Assembly (NCBI RefSeq): GCF_041224595.1
Contig: NZ_JBGFGN010000061.1
Span: 1-17,777, forward strand
Direction: 5' to 3'
DNA: 17,777 bases
Origin: Donghicola sp041224595
GTDB taxonomy: Bacteria > Pseudomonadota > Alphaproteobacteria > Rhodobacterales > Rhodobacteraceae
The position numbers were made by a program, and so were the translations under genes. Positions 1-8,140 of this stretch are shown one piece after another (position 1 is the first letter of the stretch; each line of letters opens with the position of its first letter). The notes beneath the pieces were generated by a model that saw nothing but the letters and a program-made list of their open reading frames with translations, ran no database searches and was not told where the DNA came from.

Positions 1-22
1 GCACCTTCAAATACAAGTCCAC
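1..22 (-). CDS. Possible IstA transposase, N-terminus only (runs off the left edge)
   Basis: A GTG at 20-22 on the minus strand opens a frame reading VDLYLKV before the window ends. A purine-rich stretch (GGGGA) lies about 9 bases upstream. IstA proteins of the IS21 family often begin with a similar short D/ELYxKVR segment, and the position just inside an IS21-like end fits. A TTG start five codons upstream is equally possible. Only seven residues are visible, so this is a contextual call rather than a domain hit. Confidence 0.35.
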
Positions 23-64
23 GGTGTATATCCCCAAGCCCTCCCGAAATCCGAAAGGGCAAAA

Positions 65-132
65 GTGGACGACTTTTACGCCGCCCGCGACAACACTATG
101 CCGTCGCTACCGTGGCCGAGTATTGCTCCGCC
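65..132. repeat. Imperfect 21-bp repeat pair in the IS end
   Basis: Positions 65-85 and 112-132 match at 16 of 21 bases, with a 47-bp period. Both share the core GTGG.CGA at one side and CCGCC at the other. Tandem repeats of this kind at an element end are typical transposase-binding sites of the IS21 family. The repeat itself is seen directly; its role is inferred. Confidence 0.6.
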
Positions 133-646
133 GTTCACATCGGCGGACCTCGGATGAAATCACCGTAAATTCGCGTCCCGCCTTGCCTGCCCGCGCCGAA
201 GCGATCGACGCATTAATGGCGATCATCTTGATCTCGCGGCTGAAGTTCTCGACCTCGCGCAACTCGCGACGCATGGCTTCGATAGAGGTTGCAATCGCGC
301 TCATGGACTGACGTGCGGCTGCGATCTCTTCACGAACGAAGTGATTGACGTCAACGGCGCGCTGCAAATCTGCCTCCAGAGAGTCGCGGTCCTGCTGGTG
401 ATCATTGATTGCGACTTCCAACCCGCCCAGATGATCAATAGCGTCCTCGGATTTCTTCCGCTCTTCTTCTAGGCGTTCTTCGATTCTCATGAGGTGGGTC
501 ATGAAATTGATCGAACAGTCATTGGTCTCGTGCACGATGTTCTTGGTCAGATCGCTGAGCAGATCGACAAAGCGTGGCAGATGTTCCCCATAGGATTGAT
601 TTTGGGCTTCCATCTTGTCCAAGTTGAATGAGTGTCCGGAGTCCAT
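107..646 (-). pseudogene. Soluble methyl-accepting chemotaxis protein-like gene, 3' end cut by the IS
   Basis: The native part runs from 646 to about 140 (about 169 codons); the last codons to the TAG at 107 come from the insertion element. The start is set at ATG 646, which has AGAGG five bases upstream; the GTG at 652 is too close to that site. The N-terminus is a charged coiled coil with no membrane segment. It is followed by a receptor hairpin tip at roughly residues 138-166 (IAINASIASARAGKAGREF, then ISSEVRR). The conserved glutamate of the usual IEAARAG is a serine here. Reading stops in the descending helix just after EVRR, so half of the signalling hairpin is lost. It is last in the che operon, 15 bp after cheY. 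It probably encoded a cytoplasmic receptor or array component and is now likely non-functional. Confidence 0.7.
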
Positions 647-661
647 GACCACCTCTTACAT

Positions 662-1033
662 TTAACCGTTGGGAAGCAGCTTCTGGAGGGCCGTTTCCAG
701 CTGCTTGTGATCGACAGGCTTGGTGAGCCAGCCAGTCGCGCCGGCCTTCTTGGCCTGATCACGGCGGTCCTGTTGGGAATCCGTGGTCAATACCAGCATA
801 GGCGTGAACCGATGCGCGGGATGCTGGCGCAGAAAGCCGATCAGCTCGATCCCGCTTTTGCCGGGCATATGCAAATCGGTGATCACCATCTTGGGCTCTT
901 CGCCCGCACGCAGTTTATCGACCGCCTCTTCCGCTGTGCCCGCCTTGACGACGGTATGCCCGAACCGCTGGAGCAGGCTTTCCATGCTCATCAGAACGGT
1001 TGGACTGTCATCGACGATCATAACATGTGCCAT
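662..1033 (-). CDS. cheY: CheY-type single-domain response regulator
   Basis: This is a 123-residue receiver domain with no output domain. Visible residues are the acidic pair D8-D9, phospho-acceptor D53 in the motif TDLHMPG, T83, and K105 in KP. The aromatic switch position holds W102. It is expected to accept phosphate from the CheA encoded upstream and act as a diffusible output or phosphate sink. The start ATG has AAGGAGAAGG about 8 bases upstream, lying in the last codons of the STAS-like gene, whose stop is one base away. A second CheY (3535-3921) sits upstream of cheA; the sequence does not show which of the two drives the motor. Confidence 0.92.
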   Translation of the reverse strand: MAHVMIVDDSPTVLMSMESLLQRFGHTVVKAGTAEEAVDKLRAGEEPKMVITDLHMPGKSGIELIGFLRQHPAHRFTPMLVLTTDSQQDRRDQAKKAGATGWLTKPVDHKQLETALQKLLPNG

Positions 1034-1034
1034 G

Positions 1035-1289
1035 TTAGGCCTTCTCCTTGACGTAAAACTCTGAACCAGCAGTCAGGTACTGACGCCAGTCCTCTGTCCC
1101 TTCTGCACCGGCAACGGTCGCGCTTGTTGCAATCAGCAACTGTACGACAGCCGTATGCGCACCCGTGCAGTCACTTACATCAACGGCAGAGGTCGGGTTT
1201 TGTTGTAGCCAAGGATGAAGAATATCGACATCTGTGATATCGATATATCCTTCGAGCAACGCGCAATCGTCATTCAGTGATATTGGCAT
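1035..1289 (-). CDS. Small STAS-like protein of the chemotaxis operon
   Basis: An 84-residue acidic protein whose start lies 16 bp inside the 3' end of cheA and whose stop is one base before cheY, so it is tightly embedded in the operon. Its centre (SDCTGAHTAVVQLLIA, about residues 39-54) resembles the region of STAS domains where a beta strand leads to a phosphorylatable Ser/Thr and the following helix. The protein is shorter than most STAS domains, and the fit is partial. STAS-domain partners occur next to cheA in several alphaproteobacterial chemosensory clusters, where their role is poorly defined. The operon membership is strong; the fold assignment is tentative. Confidence 0.6.
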   Translation of the reverse strand: MPISLNDDCALLEGYIDITDVDILHPWLQQNPTSAVDVSDCTGAHTAVVQLLIATSATVAGAEGTEDWRQYLTAGSEFYVKEKA

Positions 1290-3538
1290 TCGATGATCTC
1301 ACTCAGGTTCAGGGCCAGTAGGATCGAGCCATCCCCCAAGAGCGCCGTCCCAGAGTAGCACTGATAGCTGCTCAGGACGCCAGTCATGGGTTTGATGATC
1401 GCATCAACACCGGGGTGGAACTTGTCCACAATCAGGCCAGACTCGCGGCCGTCCACGTCCACGACCATGACGCTCAAGATGTCGTTGTCCTCCACATCGG
1501 GACAGGCAAACAGGCTACGCATCCGAACAAGCGGAATAAGCCGATCCCTAAGAACCACCATTTCCGCGTTGCGGTGGCGCCGGATGCTCGAAGACTTGAT
1601 CTTCTGGCTCTCGACCACACGGTCGATTGGTACGCCATAGAGCCCGTCGCCAATCTCGACCATCATCAGGCGCTGCACTGCCATCGACAAAGGCAGCTTC
1701 ATCGTGATTTTTGTGCCACGTCCCTTTTCGCTAAAGATCGAGATATTGCCACCAATGCGCCGCACCATGCTGGCGACCGCATCCATGCCCACACCGCGAC
1801 CGGACAGGTCCGACACTTCGTTCTTGGTGGAGAGGCCCGGCAAGAACACCAATTGCAACGCGTCGGCGGGGGCCATGTTATTGACCTTGTCCTGATCGAC
1901 CAGACCGCGCTCTAGCGCTTTGGCGATCACTGCATCCACGTCGATACCCTTACCGTCGTCCAAGACCTCGAGCACAACGCTTTCTTCGAGTTGGTAGGCT
2001 TTGACCCGAATGGTCCCGACGCGTGGCTTGTCAGAGGCTTCGCGAGTCACAGGGTCTTCGAGCCCATGATCGATCGAGTTCCGGATCAGGTGGACGATGG
2101 GTTCCGCCAACTCGTCTACGATGGCCTTGTCTGCCTCGGTGTCTTCGCCTTCGACCACATACTGAATTTCTTTGCCCAGCTTGCGGGACATATCCCGCAC
2201 CAACCGATTGAAGCGCGACAGGATCGTGCTCATCGGGACCATGCGGATCTGCATAATGGCGGACTGCAATTCTTCGGAGATCCGGTTGATCGTGTTGTGT
2301 TGCGCTTTGATCTCGCGCACCAACTCTCCGGTTTCGTCCATTGTCTCGGCCTTCTGCGCGAGAAAGGGCATCGCGTTCTTGGCCACGATCAACTCGCCCG
2401 CAAGGTTCATCAGAGCATCAATACGTTCGCTACTGACCCTGAGATGCGAGTTGGCTCGGGTTGGCGACGCAGTCTGCTTGGCGGTCTCGGGTTCTTCGGC
2501 TGGCTCTTCTTCGACCGTCTGCACAGGGGCAGCTTTCGGCTCTGGCTTGCGCAGGGCCGCCCCCAGCAGGGTCATCCATTGTTCAATCGTCGCACGCGGG
2601 TTGTCGCTATCCAGTTCAGGCGTCAGCTCGATCGAAACCGCCTGCGCCACACGCTGCAACACGACAGCGACACTGGCCGTGCAGTGATCCTCTGCCGGGC
2701 TGGCCTGGTCCGAAGCAAGCAAACTTCTTTGCGACACCAGCAGTTGCTCGGCCATCGCGCGCAGGCCTTCGTCAATCGCGCCCTCGGTCGAGCCCTCACC
2801 CGCAGAGACGATGACTTCATAGGTCACTTCATCACTGACATAAGAGAAATGGGCTTCCAGTTCGTCTTGTGGCGCAGTGCTCACCAACCGGAAGCCGATG
2901 TGTAGCAAAAAGGGATCGAGGTCATCAGAGGCTGGCCACGCCTTGGGCGGTACAATTTTAGACCACACCAAACCGGGCGTGCTCTGAACCGTCCGCAATG
3001 GATCATCACCCGAAAAGAACGCGTTCTCCGAAGGCGTGTAGGTGACCAAGGTCACGGCCCCAGCGACGGGCAGCGCGGGCACGTCCTCTGGCCACGGCAG
3101 CGCAGTGTCTTCTGGTGCAGCTTCTGATAGCTCGGGAATTGCCCCGATGCCTGGCGCGTCAATGAGGGCGCGCAGGCGCTGGCTCAGGGCATTTCCGATC
3201 GCTTCGGCGTCGTCATTCAAGGCCTCTTGCGCCTCGACTTGATCCAGCCAGTCCACACAGCGATCCAACATCTCCAACAGGACATCAGCCACGTCAGAGG
3301 TAAAAGGGACATCTCCCGCACGGATCGTGTCCAACAGATCTTCGCCTGCGTGCACAGTCTTGGTCAGAGGCGAGAACTCAAACAGGCCCGCGGCGCCTTT
3401 GATCGTGTGGACCGCACGAAAGAGCTGGTCGATCTGTTCTTTGTCCTCTGCGTTCTGCTCCAGATCAAGGAGCGACTTAGAGGCCGCTTCGATCAGGTCG
3501 CGGCTTTCCGCGACGAACTGGGCAAGAAGTGCGTTCAT
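1274..3538 (-). CDS. cheA: Chemotaxis histidine kinase CheA
   Basis: A 754-residue cytoplasmic kinase. Domains in order: an Hpt (P1) domain with phosphorylatable H44 in VHTIKG; a region at about 160-245 with SGDDPL, resembling the accessory domain found in many alphaproteobacterial CheA proteins where enteric CheA has P2; an acidic, proline-rich linker to about 362; a dimerisation helix pair (P3, 365-435); an ATP-binding domain with N-box HLIRNSIDHG (483-492), DDGKG (527-531), GRGVGMD (580-586) and GRGTK (606-610); and a CheW-like P5 (about 620-750). GGAGAGG lies four bases before the ATG, and the start overlaps the upstream cheY stop as ATGA. It phosphorylates the operon's CheY proteins and CheB under receptor control. 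All catalytic motifs look intact. Confidence 0.97.
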   Translation of the reverse strand: MNALLAQFVAESRDLIEAASKSLLDLEQNAEDKEQIDQLFRAVHTIKGAAGLFEFSPLTKTVHAGEDLLDTIRAGDVPFTSDVADVLLEMLDRCVDWLDQVEAQEALNDDAEAIGNALSQRLRALIDAPGIGAIPELSEAAPEDTALPWPEDVPALPVAGAVTLVTYTPSENAFFSGDDPLRTVQSTPGLVWSKIVPPKAWPASDDLDPFLLHIGFRLVSTAPQDELEAHFSYVSDEVTYEVIVSAGEGSTEGAIDEGLRAMAEQLLVSQRSLLASDQASPAEDHCTASVAVVLQRVAQAVSIELTPELDSDNPRATIEQWMTLLGAALRKPEPKAAPVQTVEEEPAEEPETAKQTASPTRANSHLRVSSERIDALMNLAGELIVAKNAMPFLAQKAETMDETGELVREIKAQHNTINRISEELQSAIMQIRMVPMSTILSRFNRLVRDMSRKLGKEIQYVVEGEDTEADKAIVDELAEPIVHLIRNSIDHGLEDPVTREASDKPRVGTIRVKAYQLEESVVLEVLDDGKGIDVDAVIAKALERGLVDQDKVNNMAPADALQLVFLPGLSTKNEVSDLSGRGVGMDAVASMVRRIGGNISIFSEKGRGTKITMKLPLSMAVQRLMMVEIGDGLYGVPIDRVVESQKIKSSSIRRHRNAEMVVLRDRLIPLVRMRSLFACPDVEDNDILSVMVVDVDGRESGLIVDKFHPGVDAIIKPMTGVLSSYQCYSGTALLGDGSILLALNLSEIIECQYH

Positions 3539-3921
3539 TGAACCTCTCCTACCGTGAGCAGCGTCAAGAGCTGCGTGATGTCTGCAGGGCTCGCTGGTTT
3601 CACCAGATAGTGGTTTGCCCCCGCCGCAAAAGCCTTGTCCTTGTCCACCAGCTGCGCCTCGGTGGAAATCATGACGACGGGGATTTGACCCAACGTGTCA
3701 GAGGTCCGCAACGCCTTGACAAAGGAGTAGCCGTCCATGACTGGCATGTTCACATCGACGAGGATCAGGTCGACCTCGAATTCCAAAGCCTTTTCCAACG
3801 CTTCAACGCCGTTCTCCGCCTCAAGGGCAATCCAGTCTGCTTGCTCGACAAGGGATCGGTGATACATCCGCACAGTGGTCGCATCATCAATGATCAGAGC
3901 TGTGTTGTGATGAGCAGTCAT
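3535..3921 (-). CDS. cheY: CheY-type response regulator, upstream of cheA
   Basis: A 128-residue stand-alone receiver. Visible residues are D12-D13, phospho-acceptor D56 in VDVNMPVMDG, S86 at the conserved Ser/Thr position, the switch aromatic Y105 and K108 in KP. It therefore has the canonical Tyr that the other CheY of this operon lacks. Its start overlaps the cheR stop by four bases and its stop overlaps the cheA start by four bases, so the three are likely translated together. Its own ribosome binding site (AAAGG) is weak, which fits translational coupling. It receives phosphate from CheA; whether it binds a flagellar motor or serves as a phosphate sink cannot be told from sequence. Confidence 0.93.
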   Translation of the reverse strand: MTAHHNTALIIDDATTVRMYHRSLVEQADWIALEAENGVEALEKALEFEVDLILVDVNMPVMDGYSFVKALRTSDTLGQIPVVMISTEAQLVDKDKAFAAGANHYLVKPASPADITQLLTLLTVGEVQ

Positions 3922-4760
3922 GCGCTTGGCCTTTGGTAGACGATTGCTTTGGGGAAACGACGCACCTCAAAGAGTGAGGTCATCCGGCTGATGCTCTCGG
4001 AATGTCCCAGAAACAGGTAGCCGCCCGGATTGAGGGCATCGAACAAGGTATTAATCGCCTGTTGCCGCGATTTATCGTCAAAATAAATTAGCAGGTTCCG
4101 GCAGAAGATCACGTCATAGCCCCGCAACGCGCGCCCGTCCTCGCGGTTGGACAGGTTGGTCTTGAACAGGTGTACCGCCTCGCGAATGTCATCTGAGATC
4201 TGGTACTGGCCACCCGGCATGGTGGTGAAATGACGGCGCAGTACGTCAGGCGGCAGATATTGGATGCTGCGACGGTTATAGATCCCTTCCCGCGCTCTAT
4301 TGAGAACATCTGTATCGATATCCGCCCCTTCGAGCTCCACGTCATACTGGTTCAGTCCGGGCCAATTCTCGATCAACTGCAGTGCGATCGAATAGGGTTC
4401 TTCGCCGGTGGAACTTGGCAGCGACAGGATGCGGATCGGCTTGGTACGGCGGCGATCACGCCCTACGATCTCCGGCAGCACATCCCCGGTCAGGGTATGG
4501 AACTGATGGTCCTCGCGGTAGAAATAGGTCTCGTTCACCGTCATTACGTTGACGATGTTCTGAAACTCTTTCTGGCTGGACTCAAAGCGGACCGAGATGA
4601 AGTAGTCACGGAATGACTTTGACCCGGTTTCTTCGATCCGTTTCAGTAGGCGCTTATCGACGAAATATCGCTTGCTATCATCGAACTCGATGCCGGTCTT
4701 CTTGTAAAAGAACTCCCGAAAGACATCAAAGTCCTCTTTGCTCAGTGCGGTTGTGCTCAT
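3918..4760 (-). CDS. cheR: Chemoreceptor glutamate methyltransferase CheR
   Basis: A 280-residue S-adenosylmethionine-dependent methyltransferase that methylates glutamates on the receptor coiled coil for adaptation. The N-terminal helical domain (about 5-60) precedes the motif NETYFYRE (76-83). The SAM-binding loop reads LSLPSSTGEEPYS (112-124), in which the usual alanine/cysteine pair before STGEEPYS is replaced by Pro-Ser. Further motifs are GADID (145-149), TNLS (201-204) and FCRNLLIYFD (219-228). Length is normal for the family. GGAGGAG lies five bases before the ATG, and the start overlaps the HEAT-protein stop by four bases. There is no TPR extension. The partner methylesterase CheB is encoded two genes upstream in the same operon. 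Confidence 0.97.
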   Translation of the reverse strand: MSTTALSKEDFDVFREFFYKKTGIEFDDSKRYFVDKRLLKRIEETGSKSFRDYFISVRFESSQKEFQNIVNVMTVNETYFYREDHQFHTLTGDVLPEIVGRDRRRTKPIRILSLPSSTGEEPYSIALQLIENWPGLNQYDVELEGADIDTDVLNRAREGIYNRRSIQYLPPDVLRRHFTTMPGGQYQISDDIREAVHLFKTNLSNREDGRALRGYDVIFCRNLLIYFDDKSRQQAINTLFDALNPGGYLFLGHSESISRMTSLFEVRRFPKAIVYQRPSA

Positions 4761-5383
4761 ATGGGCTCCTCCGCATCCAAGCGAATGATGCGCGTGATCG
4801 CGTGATCAATCGCGAATTGGATATAGGGATCATAGGCAAAGCGTGATTTGGTCTCTTCAAGCGTTGGCAGGTCCTCCACGCTTCCGATCTCGCAAAGACG
4901 GTCAACAGCGACACCGACAACGTTCGGGTGATTTTCGCGGGCCAGCAACGCCCGCAACCACAGGTGCGCGTCGGGAATGGTCAGCAATCGGATGACGTCC
5001 ACCGCCATAATGCGCATGTCCGGCTCGCTCTCATTGAGTAAGGATTGGATCTTGAGCGCGGATTGCTCGGGCAGCTGTTGCAACGCATAGACAGCTTCGT
5101 TCCGGCGGTCAGCTTCGTCACCGCGCAGCTGTTCAATAAAGAAATCGACCACATCATCAGAACCGATGGCAATCATCGAAGAAACCGCTGCCCCACGCAC
5201 CGATTGCCGCTCTTCTTGGCGCAAGCAGCCGGCTAGGACATCGACGGCGCCTTCTTCACCGTGCAGGGCGACAGCCGCCTCGCGGCGCTTTGCCGCTTCG
5301 GGATGAGCGATTTGTTCCATTGCGTCCTCGACGCTCAGGGCATCCGCTACGGGCGCTTTGCTCTGGTTCTTCTTTAAGAGCAT
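4757..5383 (-). CDS. HEAT-repeat protein between cheB and cheR
   Basis: A predicted 208-residue all-helical protein. The start is placed at ATG 5383 because GAGGAGA lies six bases upstream; an earlier in-frame ATG at 5419 lacks such a site and would overlap cheB by 46 bp instead of 10. From about residue 28 to 200 there is a run of roughly 30-residue units with the pattern of HEAT/armadillo helices, for example units beginning near HPEAAKRREAAVAL, DEADRRNEAVYALQQL and NESEPDMRIMAVDVIRLL. There is no catalytic motif or membrane segment. HEAT scaffolds normally bind other proteins. Its stop overlaps cheR, so it is co-produced with the adaptation enzymes and could be an adaptor for CheR, CheB or the array. 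No established function is known to me. Confidence 0.8.
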   Translation of the reverse strand: MLLKKNQSKAPVADALSVEDAMEQIAHPEAAKRREAAVALHGEEGAVDVLAGCLRQEERQSVRGAAVSSMIAIGSDDVVDFFIEQLRGDEADRRNEAVYALQQLPEQSALKIQSLLNESEPDMRIMAVDVIRLLTIPDAHLWLRALLARENHPNVVGVAVDRLCEIGSVEDLPTLEETKSRFAYDPYIQFAIDHAITRIIRLDAEEPI

Positions 5384-6465
5384 TGCCGTCTCCTCGCAGG
5401 TATCGTGTTCTCGGTCCAACGCAGCAATTCGCCCGCAATCTTCTGAACAGGCAAGACACAGGTTGCACCGCCCTTTTCAATCAGTTGACCTGGCATCCCA
5501 AAAACCGCCGCGGTTTCTTCGGACTCTGCAATTGTCGCGCCACCTTCCTTGTGGATGCGCGCCATTTCTTCGGATCCGTCGTCCCCCATACCCGTCAACA
5601 TCACGCCAATCAGCTTTCGGGCTTCCACATGATCCAAGGCACTGTCGACCATCCGGGACACACTGGGGTGCCACACATATTTGGGATCAGAGGGCACGGT
5701 TTCGGCGACCAGCCTTTTGAGCTTCCTGCGCACCACAACGTCACGGCCACCCGCCGCCAAGTACACCGTTCCCGGCTGCAAGGGGCAGGTCTCGGACAGT
5801 TCGACCACGTCCACGGCACAAGCCTCGTTTAATCGATGAGAGAACGCCGCAGTAAACTTGGGCGGCATGTGCTGCGAGATCAGAATGGGCAAGGGAAAGT
5901 CCGCGGGGATGTCTTCCAGAATGGTCTGCACAGCCCCCGGCCCGCCTGTCGAACTGCCGATCAGCAGGAGTTCTGACGCGGCACAGTTTGGAAAGCGCGT
6001 TCGCTGCGCCGGAGCAGCAGAGGCTTTCGAAACACGAGGCTTCGCCCCCGCTCGCATAGACCGACGCGTCCGCGCGCGGGTCTGCGTTGCCATACGGATC
6101 TTGCGCTTCAACTCATCCATGACGCTACTCATGTCGACCGACACGGTCCCGTCAGGCTTGGCGACAAAGTCCACAGCCCCAAGTTCAAGCGCCTCGAAGG
6201 TCGCCATCGCCCCGCGCTCTGTCAAAGAGGACAGCATGATAACCGGACAGGGCCGGATTTCCATGATGTGTGCTAGACATGTCAGCCCGTCCATCTTGGG
6301 CATGTTGATGTCCAAGGTAATGACATCTGGCTCGAACTGCGCCAGCTTATCCAGAGCGTCTTCGCCATCACGGGCGAATTCGATCTCTAGGTCGTCCTGA
6401 TCGGCGAAGTTTTCGCGCAGGACACGCCGCATCAGAGCGGAATCCTCGACGATCAGAAGCTTCAT
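5374..6465 (-). CDS. cheB: Receptor methylesterase/deamidase CheB
   Basis: A 363-residue two-domain protein. The receiver domain (1-120) has D8, phospho-acceptor D52 in LDINMPKMDG and K103. A basic linker (about 125-158) leads to the methylesterase domain with nucleophile S172 in GSSTGGP, H199 in SQHMP and D296 in GMGDDG, matching the known Ser-His-Asp triad. It hydrolyses receptor methyl-glutamates and can deamidate glutamines, and is activated by phosphate from CheA. GAGGTGG lies about seven bases before the ATG, and the start overlaps the stop of the triple-CheW gene by four bases. No separate cheD is seen in the window, so deamidation may rest on CheB or on a gene elsewhere. Confidence 0.97.
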   Translation of the reverse strand: MKLLIVEDSALMRRVLRENFADQDDLEIEFARDGEDALDKLAQFEPDVITLDINMPKMDGLTCLAHIMEIRPCPVIMLSSLTERGAMATFEALELGAVDFVAKPDGTVSVDMSSVMDELKRKIRMATQTRARTRRSMRAGAKPRVSKASAAPAQRTRFPNCAASELLLIGSSTGGPGAVQTILEDIPADFPLPILISQHMPPKFTAAFSHRLNEACAVDVVELSETCPLQPGTVYLAAGGRDVVVRRKLKRLVAETVPSDPKYVWHPSVSRMVDSALDHVEARKLIGVMLTGMGDDGSEEMARIHKEGGATIAESEETAAVFGMPGQLIEKGGATCVLPVQKIAGELLRWTENTIPARRRQCS

Positions 6466-8075
6466 GTTGCGGCCACCTCTTCTGCGGCAGCGGCCAGTTC
6501 GTCGGCGTCAACGACATCGAAGGCACCACTATCCAAGACCAACACCATGTTTGTCCCGCCGTGTGTCTTGGCCACATTTTGCACGTAGCGGGCTGCTTCG
6601 GAGTTCAGCGTCGGCGGGGCCGTCAGTTCTGCCGCAGTCACGGTCAGGACCTCGGTCACGCTATCGACGATATAACCCGTCAACATGCCCTGAACGTTCA
6701 GAACGATGATACGCTGGCGCTCGCTCCGTTCGCACGAAGCTAGATTGAAGTACCGGCGCATATCGATCACCGGCATCACCATGCCGCGCAGATTGATAAG
6801 CCCTTCGACCTCGGCCCCGGCATTTGGCACGACCACGAAGCTCTCGGGCAGACGGATGATTTCCTGAACCGAATGGATGCTGATCCCGAAATTCTCTTGG
6901 GCTAGCTTGAAAACCACCAGTTGCTCGTCATCGCTGAGGTGCTCGTCCCCTGCCCCATGCATATCGTCGTCCTCCAACTGTTCAGGATTTACATCAATGG
7001 TCGAGGCCGCCAGCGCCTCGTCTTCATCTTTCAGGTTCAGACCGCAGAAGATCTCTTTGGCCGACAGAACAGAGATCAGGCGTTGCCCGCTGTCGAGTTT
7101 GCAGATGCACTCTATTTCGTCGGAGCCATGACGTTTGATCCCGTCAGGCACGTCCTCAATGAACTCGTTCGAGATGCGCAGCACTTCGCGCGCGCGGTCG
7201 ACGATGACACCAAAGCGGCGAACGGCGCCCTCGCTGTCCGGTATCTGCAAAACGACAACGCGGTTGCTGTCATTGGCTTCTTCGCGAGCAACCCCAAGAC
7301 AGGTGCGCAGGCTGATCAGCGGCAGAACCCGGTCACGCAGGCTGGTCAAACCAACCACAGCATCCGGAGAATTCGGCACCTCTGAAACCATCTCGGGCAC
7401 GCGAACAATCTCGTCTACATCCGAGAGATTAAAGGCATATTCTTCTTTGCCTATGGAGAGGGACACGATCTGCAACACATCGTCGTCAGACCCATCCGAT
7501 CCGCCTTCAGCCGCGTCAAAGCCGCGACTGCCGCTCGCGCTGCTCCCGATGACAGAGCTACCTTCACTCTGGTCTCCACGCGCTTCGAGGTTCGCAAAAT
7601 CTGGCAACCTGCTGGGGTCAAACAGCTGTACCAGATCATGATTGCCTAGGTTCTTGACCACCCCCGTCAGCAGCTCCGACGCGACGGTCTTCTCGATTGC
7701 TTCGGCATCCTCGATCCGGTCCTCTGGCACGTTCAGAACCTGAGCGACCCGATCCACAACCAGACCAACCTTGAACTTGTCTTCGACCACGATCACACGA
7801 GAGGCGTCACTGGTCTCTGGCGCGGCAACCCCCAACATCTTGCGCAGGTCGAACACTGGCAAGATCTCTCCGCGCAGGTTGGCCAGACCCAGCATCGTGG
7901 TTGGCGTCATGGGAACCCGCGCCAGTTCCGGCACGCGGATGATCTCTTGGACCATTTCGATCCCGAAGCCGAAGAGTTCGTCTCGGATCAGAAAACTCAC
8001 ATATTGCAGAACAGAGCCGATCTGTTCCTCTTCCGCATCAAGATCGGAAAAACTGCCTTGATCATGCTGGCTCAT
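6462..8075 (-). CDS. Scaffold protein with three CheW domains
   Basis: A 537-residue protein made of three CheW folds joined by acidic/serine-rich linkers: domain 1 about 20-160, domain 2 about 198-350, domain 3 about 383-525. Each shows the CheW signature of a strand-rich start followed by an NLRG-type loop: ANLRGEILPVFDLR (65-78), TSLRDRVLPLISLR (244-257) and INLRGMVMPVIDMR (427-440). In domain 2 the LRG glycine is aspartate, so that domain may bind its partners differently. CheW couples receptors to CheA; a three-domain version could bridge several partners within one array. GGAGAGG precedes the ATG by four to five bases. It is the only CheW gene seen in this window, so it probably serves as the operon's CheW. 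Confidence 0.93.
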   Translation of the reverse strand: MSQHDQGSFSDLDAEEEQIGSVLQYVSFLIRDELFGFGIEMVQEIIRVPELARVPMTPTTMLGLANLRGEILPVFDLRKMLGVAAPETSDASRVIVVEDKFKVGLVVDRVAQVLNVPEDRIEDAEAIEKTVASELLTGVVKNLGNHDLVQLFDPSRLPDFANLEARGDQSEGSSVIGSSASGSRGFDAAEGGSDGSDDDVLQIVSLSIGKEEYAFNLSDVDEIVRVPEMVSEVPNSPDAVVGLTSLRDRVLPLISLRTCLGVAREEANDSNRVVVLQIPDSEGAVRRFGVIVDRAREVLRISNEFIEDVPDGIKRHGSDEIECICKLDSGQRLISVLSAKEIFCGLNLKDEDEALAASTIDVNPEQLEDDDMHGAGDEHLSDDEQLVVFKLAQENFGISIHSVQEIIRLPESFVVVPNAGAEVEGLINLRGMVMPVIDMRRYFNLASCERSERQRIIVLNVQGMLTGYIVDSVTEVLTVTAAELTAPPTLNSEAARYVQNVAKTHGGTNMVLVLDSGAFDVVDADELAAAAEEVAAT

Positions 8076-8102
8076 CGTACCTCTCCAGATTGTAAACCCG
8101 GT

Positions 8103-8129
8103 CGGAGCCCCTGCACACAGAGCGCTCCG
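8103..8129. promoter_or_regulatory. Stem-loop between the receptor and triple-CheW genes
   Basis: CGGAGC (8103-8108) and GCTCCG (8124-8129) form a 6-bp inverted repeat around a 15-base loop in the 65-bp gap between these genes. There is no T-run after it in the direction of transcription, so it is more likely an mRNA processing or partial-attenuation structure than a full terminator. It could adjust the ratio of receptor to downstream proteins. This role is inferred. Confidence 0.3.
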
Positions 8130-8140
8130 TCCAAAGGTGA

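Larger units (their letters stand above)
1..139 (-). mobile_element. End of an IS21-like insertion sequence, interrupting the receptor gene
   Basis: On the minus strand the element would begin at 139 with TGTGAACGGCGG, directly after receptor codons for EVRR. Seen in the sequence: a TG terminal dinucleotide, a tandem imperfect 21-bp repeat (65-85 and 112-132), and a possible start of a reading frame resembling IstA at 22. Known of the family: IS21 elements end in TG...CA and carry several repeated transposase-binding sites at each end, with istA reading inward. Inference: the receptor gene was disrupted by this insertion. The other end and any target duplication lie outside the window, so the family call rests on end structure only. 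Confidence 0.6.

Noticed and set aside
96..157. Frameshift as the cause of the altered receptor C-terminus
   Set aside because: A shifted frame gives a short SATVATA-like end stopping near 96, but the tandem 21-bp repeats and TG terminus explain the break better as an IS insertion.
24..311. Open frame on the plus strand at the left edge
   Set aside because: It crosses the proposed IS boundary and runs antisense to the receptor gene; the codons match no known protein.
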